A stretch of 12,834 bases of DNA, taken from the NCBI GenBank assembly GCA_023423015.1, contig JAFAGE010000180.1, forward strand, positions 1-12,834, read 5' to 3'. A program made the position numbers and the translations under genes. Positions 6,259 to 12,834 of the stretch are shown one piece after another. The stretch comes from Bacteroidota bacterium. GTDB taxonomy: Bacteria; Bacteroidota; Bacteroidia; Chitinophagales; Chitinophagaceae. The notes beneath the pieces were generated by a model that made no database searches, was not told where the DNA came from, and was given only the letters and a program-made list of their open reading frames with translations. Each line of letters starts with the position of its first letter. Positions within the stretch are counted from its first letter, which is position 1.

Positions 6259-7743
6259 ATGCTTGCAAAGTACCTTTTAGGTATCGATATAGGTTCATCG
6301 TCCGTAAAAACGGCGTTGCTTGATATAGCTACCGGTTCACCTGCGGCTTCCGCTTTTTCTCCATCAAACGAAATGCCCATGATTTCGAAGAAGCCGGGAT
6401 TTGCCGAGCAGGATCCGGAATTGTGGTGGAACGAGCTCATCAATTCACTTGCCTTGCTGAGAAAGCAAATTGTTTTTAAGGGTGATGACATCGCTGCCAT
6501 CGGAATTTCTTACCAGATGCACGGGCTTGTATGCATAGACAAGAACCTTCAACCAGTAAGGCCTTCAATCATCTGGTGCGACAGCCGTGCGGTGGAAATC
6601 GGCAATAAAGCATTCCAGCAACTAGGTGAAGAATTCTGCCTCAGCAACTTCCTCAACTCACCGGGCAACTTCACCGCATCTAAATTGAAGTGGGTGAAAG
6701 ACAACGAACCCGAGCTGTATAAGAAAGTACATAAGGTGTTATTGCCGGGCGACTACATTGCACTGAAGCTAACCGGTCGACCCGTTACAACAGTTTCGGG
6801 ATTGTCGGAGGGCATCATGTGGAACTATGCAAAGAACCAGGTTGCAACAGAATTACTCAACGCGTACGACATCGACAAAGAAGTGGTGAGCGAAACGGTA
6901 GACACGTTCAGCGAACAGGGTAGACTGGAGGAATCTGCTGCTTCACTACTCGGACTAAAAGCTGGAACGCCTGTGAGCTACAGGGCAGGTGATCAGCCGA
7001 ACAACGCATTTTCGTTGAATGTGCTTCGGCCGGGCGAAATTGCTGCAACGGCAGGTACTTCCGGTGTGGTTTATGGAGTAACCGATAAAGTTGAATACGA
7101 CCGTGCGTCGCGTGTGAACACGTTTGTTCACGTAAACAATGCAGCCAACAAACCGCGATATGGTGTGTTGCTCTGCATCAATGGTACAGGCATATTAAAC
7201 AGCTGGCTCAGGAAGAACTTCTTCAACGGCATGCCGTATAATGATATCAACAAAATGGCTGCAGAAGTTCCTATCGGTTCCGAAGGTGTGTTGATTTATC
7301 CTTTCGGAAACGGGGCGGAGCGTGTGTTGGAAAACCGCAACCCAGGAGCTTCAATACAGGGTTTGCAGTTTAATAATCACAGCCAGGCTCATGTGGCGCG
7401 CGCAGCGCAGGAAGGAATTGTGTTTTCGCTTTATTACGGCGTATCTATCATGAAGCAAATGGGAATGCAGGTAAATAAGGTTCGTGCGGGATATGCAAAT
7501 ATGTTCCTGAGTGAAACCTTTGCCGATGCTTTTGCAAACACTGCAGAAGCCACCGTTGAATTGTACGATACCGATGGCGCTACAGGTGCAGCAAGAGCAG
7601 CAGGAATCGGCGCTGGCATTTACAGGAATTTCGATGAAAGTTTTTCAGGAATGAAAAAAATCAAAACCATCGAACCTCAAAGTGAAAGGATTTCTGCGTA
7701 CAAAGACGCATACCAAAAGTGGAAGGAAAAATTAATTTTTTAA
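6259..7743 (+). CDS. xylB: Xylulokinase
   Basis: This cytosolic FGGY-family sugar kinase phosphorylates D-xylulose with ATP to D-xylulose 5-phosphate, feeding the pentose phosphate pathway. At 494 residues it is of normal length. The N-terminal domain has the phosphate loop LLGIDIGSSSVKTALLD (Asp10, residues ~6-22), GFAEQDPELWW (~47-57), the sugar-binding QMHG (86-89) and WCDSR (106-110). The catalytic base is Asp245 in RAGDQ-NNAF. The C-terminal FGGY domain has AATAGTSGVVYG (~262-273), FGNGAERVLENRNPGASIQGL and the ATP-site glycine-rich GATGAARAAGIGAG. Its gene lies 13 bases before xylA, and this pairing supports xylulose over other FGGY substrates. The ATG at 6259 is the natural start, just before the phosphate loop; no Shine-Dalgarno sequence is evident. 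Upstream is a 64-base gap shared with the divergent queG. No xylose regulator or obvious operator is next to it. Confidence 0.95.
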   Translation: MLAKYLLGIDIGSSSVKTALLDIATGSPAASAFSPSNEMPMISKKPGFAEQDPELWWNELINSLALLRKQIVFKGDDIAAIGISYQMHGLVCIDKNLQPVRPSIIWCDSRAVEIGNKAFQQLGEEFCLSNFLNSPGNFTASKLKWVKDNEPELYKKVHKVLLPGDYIALKLTGRPVTTVSGLSEGIMWNYAKNQVATELLNAYDIDKEVVSETVDTFSEQGRLEESAASLLGLKAGTPVSYRAGDQPNNAFSLNVLRPGEIAATAGTSGVVYGVTDKVEYDRASRVNTFVHVNNAANKPRYGVLLCINGTGILNSWLRKNFFNGMPYNDINKMAAEVPIGSEGVLIYPFGNGAERVLENRNPGASIQGLQFNNHSQAHVARAAQEGIVFSLYYGVSIMKQMGMQVNKVRAGYANMFLSETFADAFANTAEATVELYDTDGATGAARAAGIGAGIYRNFDESFSGMKKIKTIEPQSERISAYKDAYQKWKEKLIF

Positions 7744-7756
7744 TACAAACCAGATC

Positions 7757-9088
7757 ATGAATTACACTACAGGTAACCATAAGGAGTTTTTCCCCGCGAT
7801 CGGGAAGATACCATTTGAAGGACGTGATTCCGACAACCCGCTTGCATTCAAGTGGTACGATGAAGACAGGAGGATAGCAGGAAAAACAATGAAGGAGTAT
7901 TTCAAATTCGCTGTTGCTTACTGGCATACTTACGTAAATACAGGATCCGATCCTTTTGGTCCGGGTACAAAACATTTTCCATGGGATGAATCGAAAGACG
8001 TTATACAACGTGCAAAGGATAAAATGGATGCACACTTTGAATTCATGACCAAACTCGGTGTACCGTATTATTGTTTTCACGACATAGACCTGGTAGATGA
8101 TGCCGACAATCTGAAAGAGTACGAACGCAGGCTGCATGCCATTCTTGAATACGCCAAACAAAAACAGGCGGATACCGGTGCAAAACTTCTGTGGGGAACT
8201 GCTAACGTGTTTTCGAATCCACGTTACATGAATGGTGCTTCTACCAACCCCGATTTCCATGTACTCGCCTGTGCAGCTACACAGGTGAAGAATGCCCTGG
8301 ATGCAACGATTGCACTCGGCGGAGAAAATTATGTGTTCTGGGGTGGACGTGAAGGTTATATGACGTTGCTGAACACCAACATGAAAAGGGAAGTAGATCA
8401 CCTCGGAAGATTTTTGGCCACTGCCAGAGACTATGCACGCAAGCAGGGTTTCAAAGGAGTATTCTTTATTGAACCGAAACCAATGGAGCCTACTAAACAC
8501 CAGTATGATTACGACTGCGCAACAGTGATTGGCTTCCTGAAAGAATATGGACTTGACAAAGATTTCAAAATAAATGTTGAAGTAAACCATGCAACTCTTG
8601 CCGGCCATACATTCCAGCATGAACTGCAGGTAGCCGCCGATCATGGTATGCTTGGAAGCATTGACGCAAACCGCGGCGATTATCAGAATGGTTGGGATAC
8701 CGATCAGTTCCCGATGAACCTGAATGAACTTACCGAAGCGATGCTGGTTATCCTGGAAGCAGGTGGCTTTGCAGGTGGCGGCGTAAACTTCGATGCGAAA
8801 ACAAGAAGAAATTCAACCGACCTCGAAGACATATTTCTTGCACACATCGGAGGCATGGATGCATTTGCGCGCGCAGCAATCACTGCAGAAACAATTCTCG
8901 AAAAATCGAATTATCTCAAGTTCCGCCAGGACCGTTATGCATCATTCGATTCCGGCAAAGGGAAAGATTATGAGGATGGAAAACTTACCCTGGAAGACCT
9001 GCGTGAATATGCCCTCGCCAACGGCGAACCTAAACAAATCAGCGGCAAACAGGAATGGCTGGAGAATCTGATTAATCATTTTATTTAA
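7757..9088 (+). CDS. xylA: Xylose isomerase
   Basis: This cytosolic, divalent-metal-dependent enzyme interconverts D-xylose and D-xylulose, the first step of isomerase-type xylose use; xylB just upstream performs the next step. At 443 residues it belongs to the longer (class II) form, with an N-terminal extension before the TIM barrel. All active-site residues are present with a constant +7 offset from E. coli XylA: His108 and Asp111 in CFHDIDL, Glu239 and Lys241 in FIEPKPMEPTKHQYD, Glu275 and His278 in NVEVNHATLAGHTFQHEL, Asp303 in SIDANRGD, Asp314 and Asp316 in WDTDQ, and Asp346 in NFDAKTRR. The substrate-loop YVFWGGREGY is at 192-201. It starts 13 bases after the xylB stop and is surely co-transcribed with it. 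A large imperfect hairpin follows 23 bases after its stop. Very long antisense frames opposite this gene are shadows. Confidence 0.98.
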   Translation: MNYTTGNHKEFFPAIGKIPFEGRDSDNPLAFKWYDEDRRIAGKTMKEYFKFAVAYWHTYVNTGSDPFGPGTKHFPWDESKDVIQRAKDKMDAHFEFMTKLGVPYYCFHDIDLVDDADNLKEYERRLHAILEYAKQKQADTGAKLLWGTANVFSNPRYMNGASTNPDFHVLACAATQVKNALDATIALGGENYVFWGGREGYMTLLNTNMKREVDHLGRFLATARDYARKQGFKGVFFIEPKPMEPTKHQYDYDCATVIGFLKEYGLDKDFKINVEVNHATLAGHTFQHELQVAADHGMLGSIDANRGDYQNGWDTDQFPMNLNELTEAMLVILEAGGFAGGGVNFDAKTRRNSTDLEDIFLAHIGGMDAFARAAITAETILEKSNYLKFRQDRYASFDSGKGKDYEDGKLTLEDLREYALANGEPKQISGKQEWLENLINHFI

Positions 9089-9111
9089 TCTGGCAACTGC
9101 GGGTTGAGAGA

Positions 9112-9165
9112 TGAGATGTGAACGGTGAGCAATTCCAAAAAACATTGTTCACCCCTCACATCTCA
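9112..9165. repeat. Large imperfect hairpin between convergent xylA and serine-hydrolase-like gene
   Basis: Left arm 9112-9133 and right arm 9144-9165 pair over 22 positions with a central 2-base mismatch (AC against CC) and one G-U pair, around a 10-base A-rich loop. The left arm is purine-rich (GAGATGTGA, GGTGA, CAAT). Neither strand has a U tract after the stem, so it is not a classic intrinsic terminator, although it could stop or protect transcripts from both sides. The right arm contains the stop codon (9163-9165) of the minus-strand gene. The composition and position also suit a dispersed palindromic (REP-like) element. Confidence 0.7.
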
Positions 9166-10185
9166 CAATGCTGATTCCAGCGTCCGGATTATTTCCAGGT
9201 ATACTTCTTTGTCATCATCCTTATCTTTTGTCACACCAAAAATTACAGCTCCGTAATTTTTTTGTGTGTTGATGAAAGGCCAGCCTCCTGAAAGAGCAGG
9301 ACTTGCGTACATACCGTTTGCGATCGATGGCATGATCCAGTTTCCCAGTCCATACCCCGAACCTTCGGTTTGTTTTGGTGTAAATAATGTTTTCGCCTGG
9401 CCTGTCTGAATTTTCTGCATTTCGGCAACCGACTCTGGTGTGAGGACCTTTTTCGCCCCAAGTGTTCCTTTATTCAACAACATTGCAAGGAACTTCAGGT
9501 AATCTGAAGCTGTTGATTCTGCTCCTGCAAAAGGATCAATGGCACCTGTTTCCGAAACAAACCGGCTGCGTTTCATTCCAAGTGGTCTGAAAATCCGTTC
9601 GGCAGCAAGTCGCTCAAACGAACGCTTGGCAACTACTTCTACCACACGCGCAGCGATGCTTGTTCCAATATCATTGTAATAAAATACTTCGCCGGGATTG
9701 TTTTTAATCTCGCGCTTTGCAAAAGCATTTACTTCGTCTTCAAGAGTTTCGAACCTGGTTTTCTGAAAATATTTCTGTACCCCGCCTTTATCCGGTTCAA
9801 TGCCGGTTGTATTTGCAAGGCAATGCCTGATTGTGAGGTAACTTTTGGCGTAGGTTGCAAATATGGGGATGTACTTTGCTACCGGATCATCGAGTTTTAT
9901 TTTGCCCTGGTCAACAAAGGTCATAACTACTGCTGCAGTAATCCATGCGCTGGCGCAGCCTATCGGAGCCTGGGTGTTCAGGGTAAAATCTTCTCCGATA
10001 ACTTTCTGGAAGATGGTAGTGTCTTTCCAAACGGTTACTGCCATTTTTCCCCCGAAATGATTTTTTCTCTTTTCCATGACTGCTTCCAGGCTGCCGAAAC
10101 TCTGAGCCCCTGCAACCTGAAAGATTAACACGAAAACAGTGAAAAACATGAATTTACGGCAGAGAACACCTGTTTTGTATGACAT
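9163..10185 (-). CDS. Secreted beta-lactamase-fold (class C/serine hydrolase family) protein, probable altered active site
   Basis: This 340-residue exported protein belongs to the class C beta-lactamase/penicillin-binding-protein-like serine hydrolase family. The signal peptide spans residues ~1-27 (FMFFTVFVLIFQVAGA, then Q). An alternative start at Met13 (ATG at 10147-10149) would also leave a signal peptide. The helix normally carrying the catalytic S-x-x-K motif is recognisable from its flanks (I-G before; WITAAVVMTFVDQGKIKLDDPV after, ~81-102). However, the motif reads Cys77-Ala-Ser-Ala80: the serine nucleophile aligns with Cys and the lysine with Ala. The second motif Y-x-N is kept as Tyr169-Tyr-Asn171, and LTIRHCLANTTGI (~117-129) matches the usual L-I-xLLxHTSG-type segment. 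The third motif region reads SGGWPFINTQKNYGAVIFG (~299-317). It may therefore be a non-catalytic binding protein or use an unusual chemistry; the substrate is unknown. It is convergent with xylA and divergent from clpB. Confidence 0.88.
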   Translation of the reverse strand: MSYKTGVLCRKFMFFTVFVLIFQVAGAQSFGSLEAVMEKRKNHFGGKMAVTVWKDTTIFQKVIGEDFTLNTQAPIGCASAWITAAVVMTFVDQGKIKLDDPVAKYIPIFATYAKSYLTIRHCLANTTGIEPDKGGVQKYFQKTRFETLEDEVNAFAKREIKNNPGEVFYYNDIGTSIAARVVEVVAKRSFERLAAERIFRPLGMKRSRFVSETGAIDPFAGAESTASDYLKFLAMLLNKGTLGAKKVLTPESVAEMQKIQTGQAKTLFTPKQTEGSGYGLGNWIMPSIANGMYASPALSGGWPFINTQKNYGAVIFGVTKDKDDDKEVYLEIIRTLESAL

Positions 10186-10226
10186 CGTTTCTGGTATTGT
10201 GCTTTGGATTATGGTTTGTATATAAA

Positions 10227-10236
10227 TGAACGTTCA
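10227..10236. promoter_or_regulatory. Palindrome TGAACGTTCA in the clpB/serine-hydrolase-like divergent gap
   Basis: A perfect 10-base palindrome lies in the middle of the 113-base gap between the two divergent genes, embedded in A/T-rich DNA with TATATA tracts. It could be an operator. It does not resemble the heat-shock operators CIRCE (HrcA) or the CtsR repeat, neither of which I find upstream of clpB. Only the symmetry is observed. Confidence 0.22.
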
Positions 10237-10273
10237 CGGCAATTTATCAATTATATATAAGCAAGAGTTGCCG

Positions 10274-10303
10274 CAAACGTACTTTAACTTATATCGTTAT
10301 GAA
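10274..10303 (-). promoter_or_regulatory. Candidate promoter for the serine-hydrolase-like gene
   Basis: On the minus strand, TACGTTTG (10281 down to 10274) matches the -7 consensus TAnnTTTG exactly. A TTC, one mismatch from the -33 TTG, lies 19 bases upstream, at the start of clpB. Transcription would begin near 10267, leaving a leader of about 80 bases. The spacing makes this the best promoter candidate in the window, though it is not proven. Confidence 0.4.
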
Positions 10304-12834
10304 CCTGAATAATTTCACTATAAAGGCACAGGAAACCATCGCCCAGGCGCAGCAGATTGCGTTCAATAATGGTAATCCCAATATTGAAACGGAGCACTTG
10401 CTGAAAGCGTTGCTGGCAGACCAGGATTCTCCTGTGAACTTCCTGCTGAAAAAAAATAACCTGAATGTCGCATTTATCGAGAGCAAGGTAGATGAAGCCA
10501 TCGCCAGGCTTCCGAAGGTGCAGGGTACTGAACCAGCACAATCGATAAGCCGCGACCTCAACAATGTTATCCTGCGTACCGCCGCACTGCTTAAAACGTT
10601 CGGCGATGAGTTTGTGAGCGTTGAGCATCTGCTTCTTGCTATACTCCAGGGGAGCGACACTGCGGCTAAGCTGCTTAAAGATGGCGGACTCACCGAGAAA
10701 AATCTGATTGCTGCAGTCAAAGAGTTGCGGAAAGGTTCTACTGTGTCTTCACAGACCGCATCTTCCACATACAACGCACTGAATAAATATGCACGCAACC
10801 TTAATGAAATGGCCAGGGAAGGAAAGCTTGATCCCGTTATTGGCCGCGATGAAGAAATCAGGAGAACGTTGCACATTCTTTCGCGCCGCACCAAGAATAA
10901 TCCGATTCTTGTAGGTGAGCCCGGCGTTGGTAAAACAGCTATTGCTGAAGGGTTGGCTCACCGGATTGTGAATGGAGATGTTCCGGAGAATCTTAAGTCT
11001 AAAGTGATCTACGCTCTCGACATGGGATTGCTGATTGCGGGCGCCAAATACAAAGGTGAGTTTGAAGAGAGATTAAAATCGGTGATTAAGGAAGTAACAG
11101 ACAGTAATGGAGAAATCGTTTTGTTCATCGATGAAATTCACACGCTGGTTGGTGCCGGCGGGGGAGAAGGTGCGATGGATGCTGCCAATATTCTGAAGCC
11201 TGCACTGGCACGTGGTGAGCTGAGAGCAGTTGGTGCTACAACATTGAATGAATACCAGAAATTTTTTGAGAAAGATAAAGCTCTCGAGCGCAGGTTCCAG
11301 AAAGTATTGATTGAGGAACCAACCACTGATGATGCAATCTCAATTCTCCGCGGGTTAAAAGACCGTTATGAAACGCACCACCATGTGCGTATCAAGGACG
11401 AAGCGATCATTGCTGCCGTAGAACTTTCGCACCGCTACATCACCGATCGGTTCCTGCCCGACAAGGCAATTGACCTGATTGATGAAAGCGCAGCCAAGTT
11501 GCGTGTGGAAATGAATTCGATGCCGGAAGAATTAGATGAGCTGGAACGCAAAATCAGGCAATTGGAAATTGAACGCGAAGCCATCAAGAGAGAAAATGAT
11601 GAGACGAAATTAAAGGAACTAAGCACAGATCTTTCGAACCTCGCGGTTCAACGCGACACGCTTAAAGCAAAATGGCAGCGGGAAAAAGACCTCGTTGAAC
11701 GTTTACAGAATGCTAAAGCCGAGATCGAGAATCTGAAACTTCAGGCCGAACAGGCAGAAAGAAACGGTGATTACGGCAAGGTGGCCGAAATCAGGTACGG
11801 AAAGATCCAGGAGCAGGAACGTATCATCCAGGAGCTTACCGGCCAACTTGAAAACGTGAGCGAAAAACGCCTGCTGAAAGAAGAAGTTGACGCGGAAGAT
11901 ATAGCAGAGTCTGTAGCAAAAGCAACAGGAATCCCGGTAACAAAGATGATGCAAAGCGAACGCGAAAAATTGCTCAACCTGGAAGATGAACTCCATACAA
12001 GGGTAGTAGGCCAGGACGAAGCCATCGAGGCGGTAGCAGACGCTATCCGTCGCAGTCGCGCAGGTCTGCAGGATCCAAAACGTCCCATCGGTTCATTTAT
12101 CTTCCTGGGTACAACCGGTGTTGGTAAAACGGAGCTGGCAAAGGCGTTGGCAGATTACCTGTTCGACGATGAGGGTATGATGACGCGTATAGACATGAGT
12201 GAATACCAGGAGAAACATACCGTCAGCCGGCTTGTTGGTGCTCCTCCGGGATATGTGGGCTACGACGAAGGTGGACAGCTAACAGAAGCTGTTCGACGTA
12301 AACCTTATAGTGTGATATTGTTTGATGAAATTGAGAAAGCTCACCCGGATGTTTATAACGTGTTGCTGCAGGTATTGGATGACGGGCGTTTGACCGACAA
12401 TAAGGGACGTGTGGTGAACTTTAAGAATACCATCATCATCATGACCAGCAATATGGGAAGTGATATCATCCAGGAAAACTTCGAGAGGGTGGATGAGTCG
12501 AACAAAGACGAAGTGGTCGAAAAAACCCGGGAACAAGTTATTGAATTGTTAAAACAAAGAATCAGGCCGGAGTTTTTGAATCGAATAGACGAGATCATCA
12601 TGTTCCAGCCTTTGATGAAGCGTGAGATAAAAGGGATAATCAGGATTCAATTGAATCACCTGAAAAAACTGGTGGCAGAGTCGGGTATTCAGTTGGAATT
12701 CAGCGAGTACCTGCTCGAATACCTTGCAGAAAACGGTTTTGACCCCCAATTTGGAGCGAGGCCGCTTAAACGTTTGATCCAGAAAGAGATAGTAAATAAA
12801 TTGAGTAAAAAGATACTGGAGGGCAGTGTAGATA
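10299..12834 (+). CDS. clpB: ATP-dependent chaperone/disaggregase ClpB (3' end outside window)
   Basis: ClpB is a hexameric AAA+ machine that, with DnaK, pulls proteins out of aggregates in the cytosol. The visible 845 residues are nearly complete; roughly the last 20 run off the window. The N-terminal Clp repeat domain is residues ~1-145. NBD1 has Walker A GEPGVGKT (206-213), pore tyrosine Tyr251 in AKYKGEFEERL, Walker B Asp278-Glu279 in FIDEIHTL, and arginine fingers Arg331-Arg332. A long coiled-coil middle domain (~408-525, rich in Glu/Lys/Leu) separates ClpB from ClpA and ClpX. NBD2 starts near VVGQDEA (569-575), with Walker A GTTGVGKT (604-611, Thr where E. coli has Pro), GYVGYDEGG with Tyr652, Walker B Asp676-Glu677, and Arg762 in FLNRID. 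FGARPLKR (818-825) is the sensor-2 region. It starts at the ATG 10299-10301, divergent from the serine-hydrolase-like gene. Residue numbers agree closely with E. coli ClpB. No CIRCE or CtsR site is seen upstream. Confidence 0.98.
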   Translation, partial: MNLNNFTIKAQETIAQAQQIAFNNGNPNIETEHLLKALLADQDSPVNFLLKKNNLNVAFIESKVDEAIARLPKVQGTEPAQSISRDLNNVILRTAALLKTFGDEFVSVEHLLLAILQGSDTAAKLLKDGGLTEKNLIAAVKELRKGSTVSSQTASSTYNALNKYARNLNEMAREGKLDPVIGRDEEIRRTLHILSRRTKNNPILVGEPGVGKTAIAEGLAHRIVNGDVPENLKSKVIYALDMGLLIAGAKYKGEFEERLKSVIKEVTDSNGEIVLFIDEIHTLVGAGGGEGAMDAANILKPALARGELRAVGATTLNEYQKFFEKDKALERRFQKVLIEEPTTDDAISILRGLKDRYETHHHVRIKDEAIIAAVELSHRYITDRFLPDKAIDLIDESAAKLRVEMNSMPEELDELERKIRQLEIEREAIKRENDETKLKELSTDLSNLAVQRDTLKAKWQREKDLVERLQNAKAEIENLKLQAEQAERNGDYGKVAEIRYGKIQEQERIIQELTGQLENVSEKRLLKEEVDAEDIAESVAKATGIPVTKMMQSEREKLLNLEDELHTRVVGQDEAIEAVADAIRRSRAGLQDPKRPIGSFIFLGTTGVGKTELAKALADYLFDDEGMMTRIDMSEYQEKHTVSRLVGAPPGYVGYDEGGQLTEAVRRKPYSVILFDEIEKAHPDVYNVLLQVLDDGRLTDNKGRVVNFKNTIIIMTSNMGSDIIQENFERVDESNKDEVVEKTREQVIELLKQRIRPEFLNRIDEIIMFQPLMKREIKGIIRIQLNHLKKLVAESGIQLEFSEYLLEYLAENGFDPQFGARPLKRLIQKEIVNKLSKKILEGSVD

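Noticed and set aside
7661..8644. Long minus-strand open frame (327 residues) opposite xylB/xylA
   Set aside because: It lies antisense to two genes with complete, well-conserved active sites, and its translation is rich in Cys, Phe and His with no recognisable domain. It is a shadow of the codon pattern.
9112..9165. Classic rho-independent terminator
   Set aside because: The stem is strong, but neither strand has a U tract directly after it, so it was annotated as a hairpin/repeat instead.
9163..10185. Antibiotic-resistance beta-lactamase
   Set aside because: The protein belongs to the broad serine hydrolase family, but its S-x-x-K motif is replaced by C-A-S-A, so beta-lactam hydrolysis is not supported.
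10289..10894. Minus-strand frame of 201 residues opposite the clpB start
   Set aside because: Its Ser/Leu/Arg-rich translation is typical of an antisense shadow, and clpB is unambiguous across the region.
1..12834. CRISPR arrays, tRNA or rRNA genes, insertion sequences, toxin-antitoxin or phage-defence genes
   Set aside because: No spaced direct repeats, cloverleaf-type sequence, transposase motif or defence-type domain was seen. Gaps between genes are all under about 115 bases.

Overview
The window looks like chromosomal DNA from a member of the Bacteroidota, most likely near the Chitinophagaceae/Sphingobacteriia. This is inferred from gene content: a DUF2911 protein, an ECF sigma factor followed by an anti-sigma-like protein with a barrel-like C-terminus, and a xylB-xylA pair of the Bacteroidota type. 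Most starts lack a clear Shine-Dalgarno sequence, and TAnnTTTG-type -7 boxes occur upstream of some genes. The region is dense and mostly housekeeping or metabolic. No stretch over 300 bases lacks a gene, and I see no tRNA, rRNA, CRISPR array, transposase or phage gene.

Layout. Positions 2-1780 (+) hold the 3' part of an ABC-2 type permease, a small membrane-anchored SRPBCC protein and a secreted DUF2911 protein, closed by a strong intrinsic terminator at 1795-1830. Convergent to these is bioA (1828-3132, -), a biotin synthesis aminotransferase without other bio genes. Divergent from bioA is a two-gene (+) unit: an ECF sigma factor (3221-3781) overlapping by 14 bases a 486-residue protein (3768-5228) with an anti-sigma-like cytoplasmic head, one membrane segment, a long Pro/Gln/Ser linker and a barrel-like C-terminus. 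Its 3' end overlaps by 15 bases the convergent queG (5214-6194, -), which acts in tRNA queuosine synthesis and seems to use a non-ATG start.

A compact xylose unit follows on + (6259-9088): xylB (xylulokinase) then xylA (xylose isomerase), 13 bases apart. Together they convert D-xylose to D-xylulose 5-phosphate. No transporter or regulator lies beside them. An imperfect 22-bp purine/pyrimidine hairpin (9112-9165) separates xylA from a convergent secreted beta-lactamase-fold protein (9163-10185, -). In that protein the catalytic S-x-x-K motif reads C-A-S-A. Divergent from it is clpB (10299 to the window end, +), the disaggregase, complete except for its last residues.

The points most worth following up are the sigma-factor/trans-envelope protein pair, the substituted active site of the secreted hydrolase homologue, and the 9112-9165 hairpin, which may belong to a dispersed repeat family. 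I see no clear evidence of a wholly new multi-gene system.
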